A stretch of 64,000 bases of DNA. It comes from Allodiplogaster sudhausi (lineage: Eukaryota; Nematoda; Chromadorea; Rhabditida; Diplogasteridae). Position numbers and translations under genes: made by a program. Below the pieces are notes generated by a model. The model saw only the letters and a list, made by a program, of their open reading frames with translations. It ran no database searches and had not been told where the DNA came from. The stretch covers positions 124,001 to 188,000 of the forward strand of contig CALZFC010000166.1 of the NCBI GenBank assembly GCA_945643635.1, given 5' to 3'. The first letter of the stretch is position 1, and every line of letters starts with the position of its first letter. Shown here piece by piece: positions 26,601 through 37,919 of the stretch.

Positions 26601-28402
26601 CTTTCAAAGTGAATTAAATAGAGCCTTTATCTTTACTTTTTTATTATAAATTATTAATTTATGCATAGGTAATTTTACTCTTTTAAAGCATTTAACTGAT
26701 AATTTTCTCTCTTATACCGTGTTTCTCTTATTTTTTAAGAAATAAATTCTCTGCGCCACTATTTTTTATCACTATTTTTTTGAATTTAAATTTAACGGCT
26801 ACTTTTCCTCATTACCGGCCCGGCACCGGCCGCCACCGCGCGCCGCGCCTCCTCCTTCTGCACTCCATCGCTCTGAAAGTACGGTCATTTCTTTTTCTTT
26901 TTAATTATTTAATTATTTACCGATTTATTGAATAATGTGTAATTTCATATCAGTAAGAAAAGTAATCAGGAAAAAATGATACAAAATTTATTGACAGAAT
27001 TTAAATTACATAAGGTAGTATGTTTAAATTGTTCTATTTTTATTTTCTAGTAGACTCAACTGTCTCAATATGCTGAACTAGTCTTCCATTCATAATAATC
27101 TAACTGCAGTGACAACTGACCGTCTCCGCCAGGCCAGTGGGGGGAGTCGCTGCGACAATCTCCCCGCCACTGGCTGCTCCCTTCTCGAGTCCTCCTTCCA
27201 GTGCGCTCTGCGCCACGTCGTCCACGACTCCTTCTTCCTTAAAGAAGGTTTTCCTTTTTCTGATAACTGTTCACATGACACGATATGCATAGTCGGAGTA
27301 TTTATTACGAAACGATTTGAGAGCAAGTTCATAGGAAACTTTTGATGGAGTAATTAATAAATAACCACCTGAGAAAGTCTAACAATAATATTTTTACAAA
27401 ATGCTCTTTTTTCTGTTAAATCGATAGACCATGAATGAATTCTAATGTTTATACACAAATAATTATGTATTTAAAAATAAGAATACGAATTTATAGCGAA
27501 TATTTTGTGAGAAAAAAACTATTTTAGGCTGCAAATTTTCTTTCACTTATGGCTTTTGTATCTGATCGATTCCCTACTAATGCAACCAGTAATTGTCTAC
27601 CGTAATTGGATGAATCTGTAATGTATATCTGTTGTAGCTGACCGTCTCTCCCTGGCCGGGTCGGGGCGGACTTGCTTGGTTTGCCGCCCCGGCACCGGCC
27701 GCCACCGCGCGCCGCGCCTCCTCCTTCTGCACTCCATCGCTCTGAAAGTACGGTCATTTCTTTTTCGGTCTCTTTTCCTTTCTTTCACTCGTTCTTAATT
27801 ATTTTACCGAATTATTTAGTAATGGGTAATTTTATATCAGTGAAAATAGTAATCAGCAAAATTTATTGGTTGAATTTAAATTATATAAGGTAGTATTTAA
27901 AAGAAGGATTATGGCAAAGAATGATATACTGTACTTACCGGGCCCAACGCTGGGCCGGCCGGTGCGACGTGCACCGGACCGACCCCCTTCCCACCATACT
28001 CCATCTCCAACTTGCTTCCATCTCCCTTCTCTTCCTCCTTCTCCTTCTCCACCGTCTCTCCCTGGCCGATGGGGGGCTTGTGTGCTTGGTACACAAGAGC
28101 CCCACCACTGACCGCCTTCTCTCCGCGCTCCCACTCCTTCCGTCCACCTTCCTTCTTCTCCTCCTTCTCACCGCGACCTGTCATAGTGAGCGTATTAGAA
28201 TGAAAATTGGATATAGAATAGACGATAGCCAAAGCAAGATGTTCCTCGGTGTCTAATTTCTTTTTCTGAGAAAGTGGTTTAAAATACACTTTAGTACAGT
28301 AGACATTTTGAATGTTTTAGTTAATGTCTAAAAAAACCAACCTTCATGGGGCGTCGCTTCACCCTTGATGGCCTGAGTGGCCGAAGCTGGACGGGTGTCC
28401 AT
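23613..28402 (-). CDS. Uncharacterised 13-exon acidic modular protein (601 aa)
   Basis: I assembled this gene from the sequence; I do not recognise the family. Exons in transcript order are 28436-28342 (ATG at 28402-28400), 28177-27939, 27741-27643, 27237-27121, 26872-26816, 26561-26472, 26075-25989, 25354-25244, 25134-24996, 24852-24740, 24626-24421, 24285-24213 and 24026-23613 (TAG). All junctions have GT..AG ends (one acceptor is AAG) and the phases join into 602 codons. Residues 21-290 are low-complexity and Glu/Lys/Gly-rich, with repeated modules. Residues about 288-475 look globular then helical: VLLVACPSTGLPPSS, RDFMERPFATFCEF, a hydrophobic VASIFFLLNFSLF, then charged helices (EEFLTEEERQQR, VLRMNTALLVEEKRK, LARRLEELLQ) suggesting a coiled coil. 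The tail is Pro/Arg-rich and basic. No signal peptide is evident. A donor-like GTCAGT near the 3' end means the last exon could be split. The 5' end may lie further upstream. Confidence 0.72.
25641..25850. repeat. Intronic direct repeat, copy 1
   Basis: About 210 bp of AT-rich intron sequence recurs almost unchanged at 26606-26814 in another intron of the same minus-strand gene. Only a few substitutions separate the copies, so this duplication is younger than the exon-module duplications around it. Confidence 0.93.
26606..26814. repeat. Intronic direct repeat, copy 2
   Basis: Near-identical partner of 25641-25850. It abuts the donor of exon 26872-26816, so the duplicated block supplies that intron's 5' part. 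Confidence 0.93.
26816..28177 (-). repeat. Tandemly duplicated exon modules inside the minus-strand gene
   Basis: Exons 27741-27643 and 26872-26816 encode an identical 18-residue start (SDGVQKEEARRAVAAGAG). Their flanking introns are also similar (CGGTCATTTCTTTTTC then ATTTTATATCAGT-like sequence at 27752-27900 and 26883-27030). Exon 26561-26472 (MDGSEKVELARHAVEAG) and exon 27237-27121 (EGVVDDVAQSALEGG) are diverged relatives. The end of the exon 28177-27939 module (KPPIGQGET) matches the end of exon 27741-27643 (RPGQGET). The gene therefore grew by repeated exon-plus-intron duplication. Confidence 0.8.
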
Positions 28403-28436
28403 AACACAGAACGCTTGTCGAAGAGCAAAGGCTATC

Positions 28437-29036
28437 CTGGAAAAAAAACAACGTTTATAACTTACCATATAGTATTACGGTAGAATTGCACTGTAGCGGC
28501 GCCTAAGCCTAAGAGAAAGAGATTGTGAGGAGTGAGAAAGAGGCGACAAAAAATTGGAGAGAGAGGCTAGCAAACATGAGAGTTAGGGATTGAAATTGAA
28601 AGAAATAGTATGTATGGGTCATTCATTGCACCGATAGTGAAGACGTGTTTAAAAAAAAATTATTCGTCGTGTTATCGAAAGAAAGCATGACTGCCTTGAT
28701 AAAAGAATTTGCGTCCTTGTTTGCGATCGGATAGTTAGCGCATCCCTCTTTCTCCCCCTCTATTTCTCTCCCCACCCCAGTCTCCATCTCTCTCCCCCCT
28801 CCCTCCCTCTCTTTCCTTTCTCTCATTACCAAAATCTCTCCAAAAAATGCTAATTGTTTTCCTATTGCAGAATCACCAGCAATCGCCGAACCGAGTTCTT
28901 CATCTCTCGGCCTCTCCAGCCTTTTTTTCTATTAGATAAGTCCAAAATTTTCTATTTTGTATCGAATTATATCAAGTAATAATTTAAAAAAAAAGATAAT
29001 ATAATTAATTTCATTTAATAACGAACGCGTTGCTTT
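28437..29036. other. Region upstream of the minus-strand gene
   Basis: This AT-rich and GA/CT-rich stretch contains the likely 5' untranslated region and promoter of the minus-strand gene. A pyrimidine tract ending in CCAG (minus strand) precedes the ATG-bearing exon, so a 5' untranslated intron or trans-splice acceptor is possible. No TATA box is convincing. Confidence 0.4.
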
Positions 29037-29054
29037 GTGGTAGCCTACTTGCAG

Positions 29055-29480
29055 ACCGTGGCGATGGATTCATACACGGCTACCGTACTTCTCAAGGCTC
29101 TACCGTATTCCCCACCCTCATCCGATGTTCTACCCGAGATGCAGATGAACCGCCAACTGCTCGAATGGTATAGGCGCGCTGTTCATTTCTCACATTCGGT
29201 GTTCTCCATCTCTTATGTACACTTATATCAGATTAGTCCATAGTTTTCTACATGTTTTTAATCATTGAAAGTAAATAATATTAGAATTTTAACTACTATA
29301 AATAGCATTTTTTAAATAATAATTAGCCTAATATCTTCTAGATCGGGTGCTTTGTGTATTCGTTTTTCCAGACCGCCGCCCTTCCGTGCATCGATGGGCT
29401 GCATCTACCGTACTCCTCTAGCGACTTGGCTACCACTCGAGACCAAGGAGGACAGCTTATCAAGAACGGAGTCTACGCAT
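29055..29480 (+). other. Two exon-like segments of unknown affiliation
   Basis: Two GC-richer open segments follow acceptor-like sequences: CTTGCAG before 29055 and TTTTTCCAG before 29372. They share a loosely similar peptide pattern (LPYSPPSSD.. and LPYSSSD.., each then Gln-Leu). They could be exons of an unrecognised plus-strand gene or decayed duplicates of one exon. I could not link them to one another or to a start and stop with consistent phases. Confidence 0.25.
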
Positions 29481-29939
29481 GTTTATTTTATTTGTATCCG
29501 CATCTTTGTCTTTCGTTCTGTGCTTCTCCTCTCTCCTTGTCTATTTTCTTCTGCCACTCTCATTATATGTTCGCAATTACATCTGAGATTCCTGAGGCGC
29601 AAATAGATAAATATCGTGCAATTCAGTTCTATTTCAAGCCACTATATTCACTTTCTTTCATAGTTTTTCTCTCATCTCTCTCGTCTCTTTCGCTCTCTAT
29701 CTCTTATTCTTTTTCTTTCATCCTCGCCTTGCCTAGAAGTCACTCCTTCGCATCACAGAATAATTATTCCTACAATTGATAATTGTCTTATAATTCTGGT
29801 TAATAAAGTTATCACAAATCAGAGCTGAGAATTGACAAGGAAAGCGAGTTGATGAACATTTGAAGGCAATAAACTGTAGCACATTCTAGGAAGCTTTTTG
29901 CGGTTGAAGTAATTAGAAGGAAAAAATCGCACGTTTTCT

Positions 29940-30720
29940 TTTTTATCTAGTCTCTGTCTCTCTCTCTCTCTCCTCTCTCGCTCTCTCTCGCTCTCTCCAT
30001 CTCTTCACTGCTCGCTTCGCGCAAGTCAAGCTCATATCTAATTGTGTCGCAATTCAAAATTATCTACCAACGAATAGTTGAAATTCTTTCTTAAGAATAT
30101 TTGGAGGAATGAGTGATACTTGCCTTCAAGAATTAACGATAGAGGAGAGAGAGAGAGAGAAAGCGAAACAGGGAGAGCGATAGAGAGAGAGAGAGAGAGA
30201 GCGCGAGATAGAGACAGAGAGAGCGAGAGACAGAGAAAGGGGGAGAGACAATATCAGCACGACAATAAGAGACGATGGAGCAGACAAAAAGATGGGCATT
30301 TTAAAATAGTGAATTGGAGAGTGGACAGAAATAGAATGAACAAGAGAAGAGAAGATTTCTTGTGAGCAGCTGCCAATGATTTCAAAAGAGCAAGAGAACT
30401 CTTGAAAGAAAAAATAAGTGTAATTATGAAGAAATGCAGACATCAAATGGAGCGATATCACAAGAACCTAATAACAAGAGAAAGCGAGGAAAGCTGTTTC
30501 ATGGTTTTTTTAAACACAACAATGCAGGGAGATTGATAGTTAATGTTCCCGTCCTCTCTCGCTCTCTCCCACACACACAATCTCGCAATCCTTCGCATTT
30601 TATCACTGTATCACCTCTCGCATCTTCGCTTCTCATCCCAATTACTCCATCTCTCTCTCTCTTTCTCTCTTACTGTCTCTCTCTCTCTGTCTCTCTTCTA
30701 GCTCACTCTCTTATTAATGA
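29940..30720. repeat. Low-complexity CT and GA tracts
   Basis: CT tracts occur at about 29953-30000 and 30645-30700, and a GA tract at about 30139-30240. Long open frames across them (Arg/Glu or Ser/Leu repeats) are artefacts of the dinucleotide composition. The rest of this stretch holds no recognisable gene. Confidence 0.85.
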
Positions 30721-32571
30721 TACAGGGTTCATAAACTGAAGCGAAATCTACTACAACACGAGAATAATATAAGAAAATAAACCAACGAATTGTTTTTTTT
30801 TTAAAGAAGAAGAAAAATTCGATACCAACCGGGCAGCTGAGACTGACGTATCGAGAATAACTCAATTAAGCACGAAATTTTTTTTTGAAATATTTTTCTC
30901 CCTATCAAGTTCTGTCTTCTAGATGGAGATTTATCAAGATGATTATCATAATTCCTCTGCCCTTAGAAAAGTGCTCCCTCCTCCAGTCCTATATAAACCA
31001 ACTCAGCTTGTGAAATAAACATTGTCCTTTCACCCTTTCAATATATTTAAATACTTTGGATCCTCCTGTTATTTTTGTCTTTAGACGTGTTATTTACAAA
31101 TCTTTATACTGGAATGAGTGCTCTGCTCGAATGGTTCTGTTGAGGTACTAGCATTTCCTTATCATATAACGTACGTGTTCGTTAGTCACCTTACAAAAGC
31201 AATTGGATATACAAAAATTTAAAGTAGTAATTAATATGCGCTTACGCGAAGAGAATAGTATTTATTACTTTTTGAATAGTGAGCCTTTTTAAATATGTCA
31301 TATAACGAAAATTCTCGTGAGGTAAACCATATGTATGTACACGATAAGTATGTAACATATGCATACATATGCACAAATTAGGTGAAGAGGATGCACCTGC
31401 TGCGCTCGGTGATCAGTTCCAGACAATTCACTAACAATAAGATGAGCTTGATGGGAATGAAAGATATCGCGACTCATGGAGGCGGCGATGAGTGCGAAGA
31501 AAGAAAGCGCCACTCTAACAGCATTTCAGAAGGCCGTATTAGGAAATCGTCAACATTTCCGATCGATAGCGGTGCGGTCACTTATGAAAAAATTATATGG
31601 TTGTTAATCAAATTTGCTTAATATTTTTTGAATCCTGTATTCTGCTCGATCTGTAGACGAAGGCGTCGCAGGAGATAGAAACCAGGACAGACAGGAGACA
31701 CGGACGCAGCTCGTATTGTAGACTCCCAGGCGTTCAATTTTGTGGTATTAAAAGAGCAGAGATATTGATAACCTTAAAGTGAAACGAAAGATGTATTGGA
31801 GACCAAATATGACGAGGATGAATTTTACTGGTAATTTCGACACATTGTCAGGCTTTGCAATACATGTATGTACATATGTACTTTACAAGGTAGGCGACCA
31901 TTTAAATTAGGTAAATAACAGGTCAATCATTAATTAACTGTTGAAATACTGATAAATAACATTTAGCGATCGCATATTTTAGTTAACGAAGTTATGAAAT
32001 ATTTAACTTTCCCTGTTGCGAACTTCTTCATGGGTTAAACAGGAACTCTAAAAGTGCAGCACAGTCCATATAAAATCGGTTGATTCCTATGCTTTCTCAT
32101 CATTCTCCCGTTTCTCCCCACCAGGGACCTGTGAAGCCTACCGATGGTGAGTTCACTTTTCACTTGCCATTTTCCTGCATATTTTTTCTTCATCATTCTT
32201 GATTGTTTCTTTTGCAGAATTCGGCCAGAACTGTCCTCTCGTTTTTTCAAGGAGTAAGACAAAAACGATTGAGTATGGTCTGGCTCTCGCCACCACTTGG
32301 CGACTGTGATTTTTATAGCTCGTCTTAAATGCCATGTCGGGCAGCGAGTCCATCTTCAAGAATCTGAAGCCCCTACAGAGGGAGAATGCGAAGCATGTGC
32401 ATTCTTTGTTGTTATTATAATACTACATATGTAGGCATATATTTCTAATGATCATTTCTAAAAAAAATATTCTTAAACAAGTCCATTCTTTATTTTAAAT
32501 TCCATTATAAAAATCAGTGAAAATATACAATATTTATTTTTTAATGAAAAATGCTGCGCCGATTCTTTTAG

Positions 32572-32705
32572 ACATGTTTTGGATGCCTTGCGTAACGAGA
32601 GAAGAGAACTCCATAGCCGTCATGTCAATGTTGCTGCTCGATTCCAAATTCAACGAGGAGAACAAATTCAAGAACAAAATGATAGAGGAAGCTGACAGCA
32701 TTTAG
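32572..32705 (+). pseudogene. Exon-like fragment, copy 1 (KEEN..EEAD motif)
   Basis: After an acceptor-like CTTTTAG, an open frame encodes a hydrophobic stretch (SIAVMSMLLL), then a charged helix with FNEENKFKNKMIEEAD, then a stop. The next segment (32965-33168) encodes a related sequence, so these are duplicated coding remnants. The parent family is not recognised. Confidence 0.35.
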
Positions 32706-32964
32706 ACTTATAGAGCGACACAAAATTGGATAACAGAGCAAGAATAGCATTAACAACAGAACAATATCGATGAAAGGCTGACTTTTAAATAAGTACAGCA
32801 CTCAAGGTTAATTTTTTCAACAGGTTTTTTTTATTATCGCTCCTATGTATAATTCACTCGAGAACATTTAGGCCGTGCTTGACGCGTCCTGAGCAACACA
32901 TCGGGCATGAGCAGGCTTCACGGAATGTTTCGGTCAACGAAAGGACTGGAAGAAAAACCTTTCA

Positions 32965-33168
32965 TTGTCGCTGGGATGGCTATCTTTTCCATGTGGAAAA
33001 ATTATCTGGCGCCTGGCAAATGTATCCGTGGCTCTCTCGTGGGCGATGTTCGTGAAAGGCCATTTAAAAGAGGAGAATATCAAATTCAAGAGCAATTATG
33101 TAGAAGAGGCTGAGGTACTCTACCTCAAGGAACCACGGCCATTGAGGTCTGGAAAAGCGGATTGTTAG
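32965..33168 (+). pseudogene. Exon-like fragment, copy 2 (KEEN..EEAE motif)
   Basis: The frame encodes a probable membrane helix (ANVSVALSWAMFV) followed by KGHLKEENIKFK and VEEAEV, matching the layout of the fragment at 32572-32705. A third, clearly broken relative lies near 35985-36110. Two peptides sharing a helix-plus-acidic pattern suggest descent from a real coding exon, but start, stop and splice partners are not defined. Confidence 0.35.
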
Positions 33169-34356
33169 GTTTCAATTCATAATTCAACCGGATTCAAACG
33201 GAAAAGAAGTGACAAATGGCCCGAACTAATTGGCATAATAGTTAAAAATGCTGAAGATATCGTAATTTCTAGAGCTAATTCTGAGTAAATATGCAAAACT
33301 ATATGCAATTATTGTTGGGCTTTCTCAATTATTTGGGGTTTTAACTTTTTTCACTTCATGAGATAAAGTTTTTTTCAGGATAACCGTAACAGAAGCGTTG
33401 AAAGACCGCAGCCACAAACACGACAACTCGATCGAACATTAATACTAAATTAACCTACAATCAGCGATAGAGACAATTTTCGCTCGTTCAGGGCTCGTCG
33501 CGCCCATCGTCGTCATTACAGTGGCAGAATTCATTCGCATATGTATTTTTAAAACTCGTCGTGCTCATGAAGCCATTACGGAGACACACAGCGTCATCCT
33601 GTCCTTCTCTTGTTTTTCCTTCTTTTCAGTGTGTCATTCGTCTCTCCATTTTCCACATTTCGCTGAGTTCTCACAAATGCTATCATATTACTTTATCACA
33701 GTAAAAACTGCAGGAAATCAAGCGATTCCAGGCATCAAATAATCATTCAAACAAAGAATCATTTCACGTAACAGAGAAACCTTCGGAAGACATTACAAAT
33801 AAACAAATATGTACTTGTTATTAGTTAATTAATTGACCCTGACATCTTCAGCAGAAATACCGGTTCAGTAACACAAATATATGTAAATGTATTAAAAGAG
33901 GCAAATTAGGCGAAGAGTACATATGTACATAGGCTTCGATCGGCGGTCAGCTTCAGAGATCTCGCTAACAATCAGATGAATTTGATGAGAAGTAAGGACA
34001 TTGCAAATACTGGAAGCTGAGAAGAGGGCGAGGAGAGAAAGGGCCACGGCGAGCTATGGCTGTGAACTCAAACAGCATCGAAGATGCCCTTCCTGCTCTC
34101 TTTTCCTGCGAACCTTGATTCCTCTTTCGTAAGACTATCGATTAGACGAGAAGCCTTAAAAGCGAAATAGAAATAAAAATTTAAATTAAATTAATAATTA
34201 AAATTGCGGCTGCGACTGGTCGACTCTCCACGCCAGACTCCACTCGACAAACGGCAGCCATTGGGTCCACGTCTCAGAAACCGTCATGCTTTGGAAAATG
34301 ACAATCAGAAAATATTTTCATTTATGTTTTTGCATCTTTCATAGCTTTCATATCAG

Positions 34357-34482
34357 AATGGTCCATCCCAGGCATTTCAGGAGACCCTGCCGGCAGGGAC
34401 GGATGATGATGACCAGCAGCTGCTGCTGCTCGACTTCAAGAAGGACGGTTCTGTCGCCGCTGTCTTCAACAGAAGACGCTCA
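34357..34482 (+). other. Exon-like segment
   Basis: Sequence after a CATATCAG acceptor-like site reads, in one frame, as an acidic linker followed by DDDDQQLLLLDFKKDGSV and a basic end. Another frame is also open, so phase is ambiguous. No partner exons could be assigned. Confidence 0.25.
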
Positions 34483-34973
34483 AGTGATGCTCCTCTCGTT
34501 ATATTTATTGTTGATCTTGTTGATAAAGTGCATCGTTCTATATTTGCTATATGTATATCGCTATCGTTATAATTTGCACGACATTCGCAAAATTTTACAA
34601 AAATGAAATATTAATATGTATGAAGCATTCGACAAATGCAGAAGGCGTCATTCAATTCCTTCTTTCCTAACCTCCTACTTTTTAAAAAGAAGATACCAGT
34701 GTGGAAAGAGAAATGTGACAAGCAATCAATTTGCCCTTAATTCGTTAATAACTCTGATTGTGAGATTGGAGAGACAAGGAAACACAAAAAGGGTGAGCAG
34801 TCAATCTTTTGAGGACGAAAAGTTGTACACCATCGCACTTTTGTGCCACTGATATTCAGAATAATTGTGATGGAAATACTTTAAGCCTATGACAGAACGT
34901 CTTCAGTTTGTTTATTTGAAAAATTATTTTGTGTCAGTTTAGTGTCTATTTATGCTGCTTTTATATAATGTAA

Positions 34974-35336
34974 GTGCTCTCGGTAAAGGAGCACTATTTA
35001 TTTTTAACAAATTATGCACAAATGTATAATACAATTCCTAATTTGCAACAATTGCACACGAAGATAAGGACTACAAATACAATTGTTACCGCGCTGCTGA
35101 TGACAGTGAATTGCTTACAAATAAATGAGGTCTCTAAAAGTTGTATAAAAAGTTTTCTAAATGCTGTAAATCAAGTTGTTGATGAGGTCGAGAACGCTTT
35201 TCCATATCCCGTTTTCCTTCATATGCTGAATGTGTTTCACGCGATTCGATCGAGTTCGTCGGAATGGCTTGTAGCATCGTACACCGACCTCATTTCGTCC
35301 TCGATAAAAACCAAAAGTGAAAATTATGCAATTTAA
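34974..35336 (+). CDS. Hypothetical open frame, 120 codons
   Basis: An uninterrupted frame in AT-rich DNA encodes a predicted mostly helical peptide (for example CIKSFLNAVNQVVDEVENAF) ending DLISSSIKTKSENYAI. Its composition is not low-complexity and it does not overlap a repeat I can recognise, so it may be a real exon or a relic. No signal peptide or known motif is seen, and its exon-like boundaries are undefined. Confidence 0.25.
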   Translation: MLSVKEHYLFLTNYAQMYNTIPNLQQLHTKIRTTNTIVTALLMTVNCLQINEVSKSCIKSFLNAVNQVVDEVENAFPYPVFLHMLNVFHAIRSSSSEWLVASYTDLISSSIKTKSENYAI

Positions 35337-36632
35337 AATAATAATAAAATATTATTTGAAGCTTAAAAAGAAAAAAAATATTAATGAAGTTATTACCGTG
35401 CTAGGCTGATCAAGGAGTGTGGTCAGGCTGGTGAAGGGAGACATGAACAATCGCCGTAACTTCTCACTCTTCTGTGCTTCCGCAACTTATCGTAACTGGG
35501 CAAATGTGAAGCAGCTTAAGAGTTGAAGTTGCGCGGTAGTTGAGTGGATACGGCTAAAGAACTACTGAAAATATAAAATTGCTGCAATAAGCATACGAAT
35601 TTCAACATGAAAGATATGAAATATTTAAATTCGCTAGGAAGAATGGTGGCATCAAGTCTAAATACACAACGGACAATGCATCCCTTCTAAAGATATTGGC
35701 CATCTTCTGCCTTCAGTTCCAGCATCCAAGCAGTAGAAGCATTCGCCAGTCGAGAAGTCTACGGCGAACTGGCGTTCCAAGTGAGAAACGAGCTGGTCAT
35801 CCTCATCTGAAAAAAATTGGCCATTAAACTTTCAAAGCAACATGTAACTCGGCTGTAAGGTCTGCGCTAGCCTACAATGTATGTACATATGTACATAGAG
35901 ACGCTTAGCCCAGAAACAAAGGGCTCTAAAAACAAATCGGACATAACCGGTCTACAGGGCTTGTTTTGGCAACAGAAAGAATAAAAAATTTTCTTTGTAT
36001 CTTGGATGGCAATCTTTTACACGCGGACAACTAACTTGCGCATGGCGAAATGTATCTGTAGATGTCAGTGAAAGTCCGGTTGAAATCAAAGAATCACGTT
36101 GATGCTCTTTCTGACTGTTCTGGAATTCAAATGTGATTTTATAAAACATTCTTAAAATCGACTGAAATAAATATTTAAAAAGAGTCATTTTCGAAATATT
36201 CAGGTGCCTAGAGCACTAGGATAATTTCAAATTATAGTACTTAAAATGCAAACGATTAATTATTTTTTAATGTCATTTGTGCGCATAAAGAAACATACGA
36301 ACAAACTTGATGAATCTGCTTGATGAACAAAGAATCCAATTCTCGATTTATGCGAGAAGCCGAAGGGGAGAGTGCGCCCTGTCCATGAGAGCGGATGACA
36401 GTGAGGAGTGCAAGTCATGAGGGGGCGGGTTGTTGGGGGAGGGCAGGAGAAATTGCACCCTCAGGCGATTGCCATACGATAATATTGTCGTAATCGGTCA
36501 GTAATTGGTCCGCTCACTGTTCCCTTCAGCGAAGCTCTTTTTGCCAATTAATATTCGCGGTTTAACTTAATTAGATGACGAGGTATCAAGCGATAATTGT
36601 CACTTCTTGGGCACCTTTCCACTCTCCTCTCC

Positions 36633-36666
36633 TCTCTCTCTCTCTCTCTCCCTCTCTCTCTCTCTT

Positions 36667-36702
<36 letters not shown>
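36633..36702. repeat. (CT)n microsatellite
   Basis: A CT-rich run with occasional CCC and TTT interruptions. All three plus-strand frames are open through it, giving meaningless Ser/Leu peptides. Confidence 0.95.
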
Positions 36703-36704
<2 letters not shown>

Positions 36705-37365
36705 CCTCACAATCTTACTTCCTTTCGCTTCTTCACTCTCTCACTCTCTCTCTGTACTAGTAAATTTCTTGCTTGTGTGCCTTTCGTCTCTCCTTTTTCC
36801 ACAGTCTGCGTAAATGTGATCATGTCCAGTAGTAAAACAAGATGAGCGTTGATAAGTAAAAAATATTTGTCAATATTCATTCAAACAAATAAACTTTTCA
36901 TGTAAAAGCTAGAGCGTCGAAACGCACAATTGTGTAATTTGTATGCGGAAGAATTAGGCGAAGATGACGTAGATGCTTCGATCGGGGTGTCGCTCCGGAC
37001 TATTCACAAACAATATGAGCTTTGTGTGAACTTTGAATATCGCGATTCATGGAGACGGTGATGAGGGCGAGGAGTAAGGGTCAGAGCTAAGCCTATTAGT
37101 CAGAGCGAGCTATAGATGATGCGAGCTCAAACATCATTGATGACCTTCCTGCTCTCTTTCCTTAGACTCACCGCGTAGATTCTCAACTTCTCTTTTGCAA
37201 GATGATCGATCAATGGAGACGAGAAGCCTACAATCAAATAACTAACAGGAATATTGCGACGGATATAGAATTGCCTATGAACTATGGCACAATATTGAAA
37301 ACATGTGTGAAAAATTAATCAATTTAAGTATAAAAAAAGAGTAACCGCATTTCTTTAGGAAGCAG

Positions 37366-37665
37366 ATGAGTTCACAATGCGACGTAGGCATTCTCTCACT
37401 TTTTGCAGTTGAAGTAATTCGAAGAAGGACGAGAGGGTTAAGACATTCAAGCTCTGTTTATGAGAGCAGCATGAGTAGAAAGTCGCTGGCTCTGTCCATG
37501 AGAGCAGCAAGCAAGGGTACTGAGACCTGGGAATGGTTCAGAAGAATCTTGCTAGACGACACCTTCTTGCCAGAAGGCTCCGTAAAATTACACCAAGTAC
37601 TAATTAGGGAACGATTTCAATTTCATGACCATTTCATACAGCAGCTAATTATCGCTTTAATCTAA
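37366..37665 (+). other. Open frame of uncertain status, 99 codons
   Basis: The frame encodes a basic, Ser-rich peptide with ETWEWFRRILLDD. Its start (TTTTTGCAGTTGAAGTAATT) also occurs in decayed form near 29895, and CTGTCCATGAGAGC recurs near 36379, so the frame overlaps repeated DNA. It is probably a remnant rather than a functional gene. Confidence 0.2.
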
Positions 37666-37846
37666 TTGATTAACTTTTAGATATTTTTGAACAAGATATA
37701 TTTTTAAATATATATTTTTTTAATTTCAAAAAAATATTACTGAGACATGACGGTAAACTGCATATGCATTGTTCAAACGTTTCACATGAGATCGATATAT
37801 TTTCATGGCTGTCTCTTAGGAATTCACATTCCACTTTTGGCTATAA

Positions 37847-37919
37847 ATGTATGTGTGTGTATGTATGTATGTATGTATGTATGTATGTATGTATGTATGT
37901 ATGTATGTATGTATGTATC
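37847..37919. repeat. (ATGT)n tetranucleotide microsatellite
   Basis: A run of GTAT/ATGT units close to perfect. Because four is not a multiple of three, all frames cycle through Met-Tyr-Val-Cys, which explains the odd open frames on both strands. Confidence 0.97.

Larger units (their letters stand above)
31376..37240. repeat. Decayed tandem segmental duplications
   Basis: Related blocks occur at 31376-31530, 33905-34170 and 36954-37240. They share AATTAGGCGAAGA, TTCGATCGGYGGTCAGCTYC-like sequence, ACAATAAGATGAGCTTGATG and GGCGAGGAG; the last two blocks also share CCTTCCTGCTCTCTTT and GACGAGAAGCCT. The preceding sequence also matches (33600-33770 with 36770-36890). Periods are about 2.5 and 3.05 kb. 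Copies have many substitutions and indels, so these are old tandem duplications with pseudogene-like content. Confidence 0.65.

Noticed and set aside
27853..28289. Other long frames on both strands over the exon 28177-27939
   Set aside because: The GC-rich exon leaves several frames open; only one joins its neighbours in phase.
30120..30365. Arg/Glu-rich and Ser/Leu-rich frames
   Set aside because: They arise from GA/CT dinucleotide tracts.
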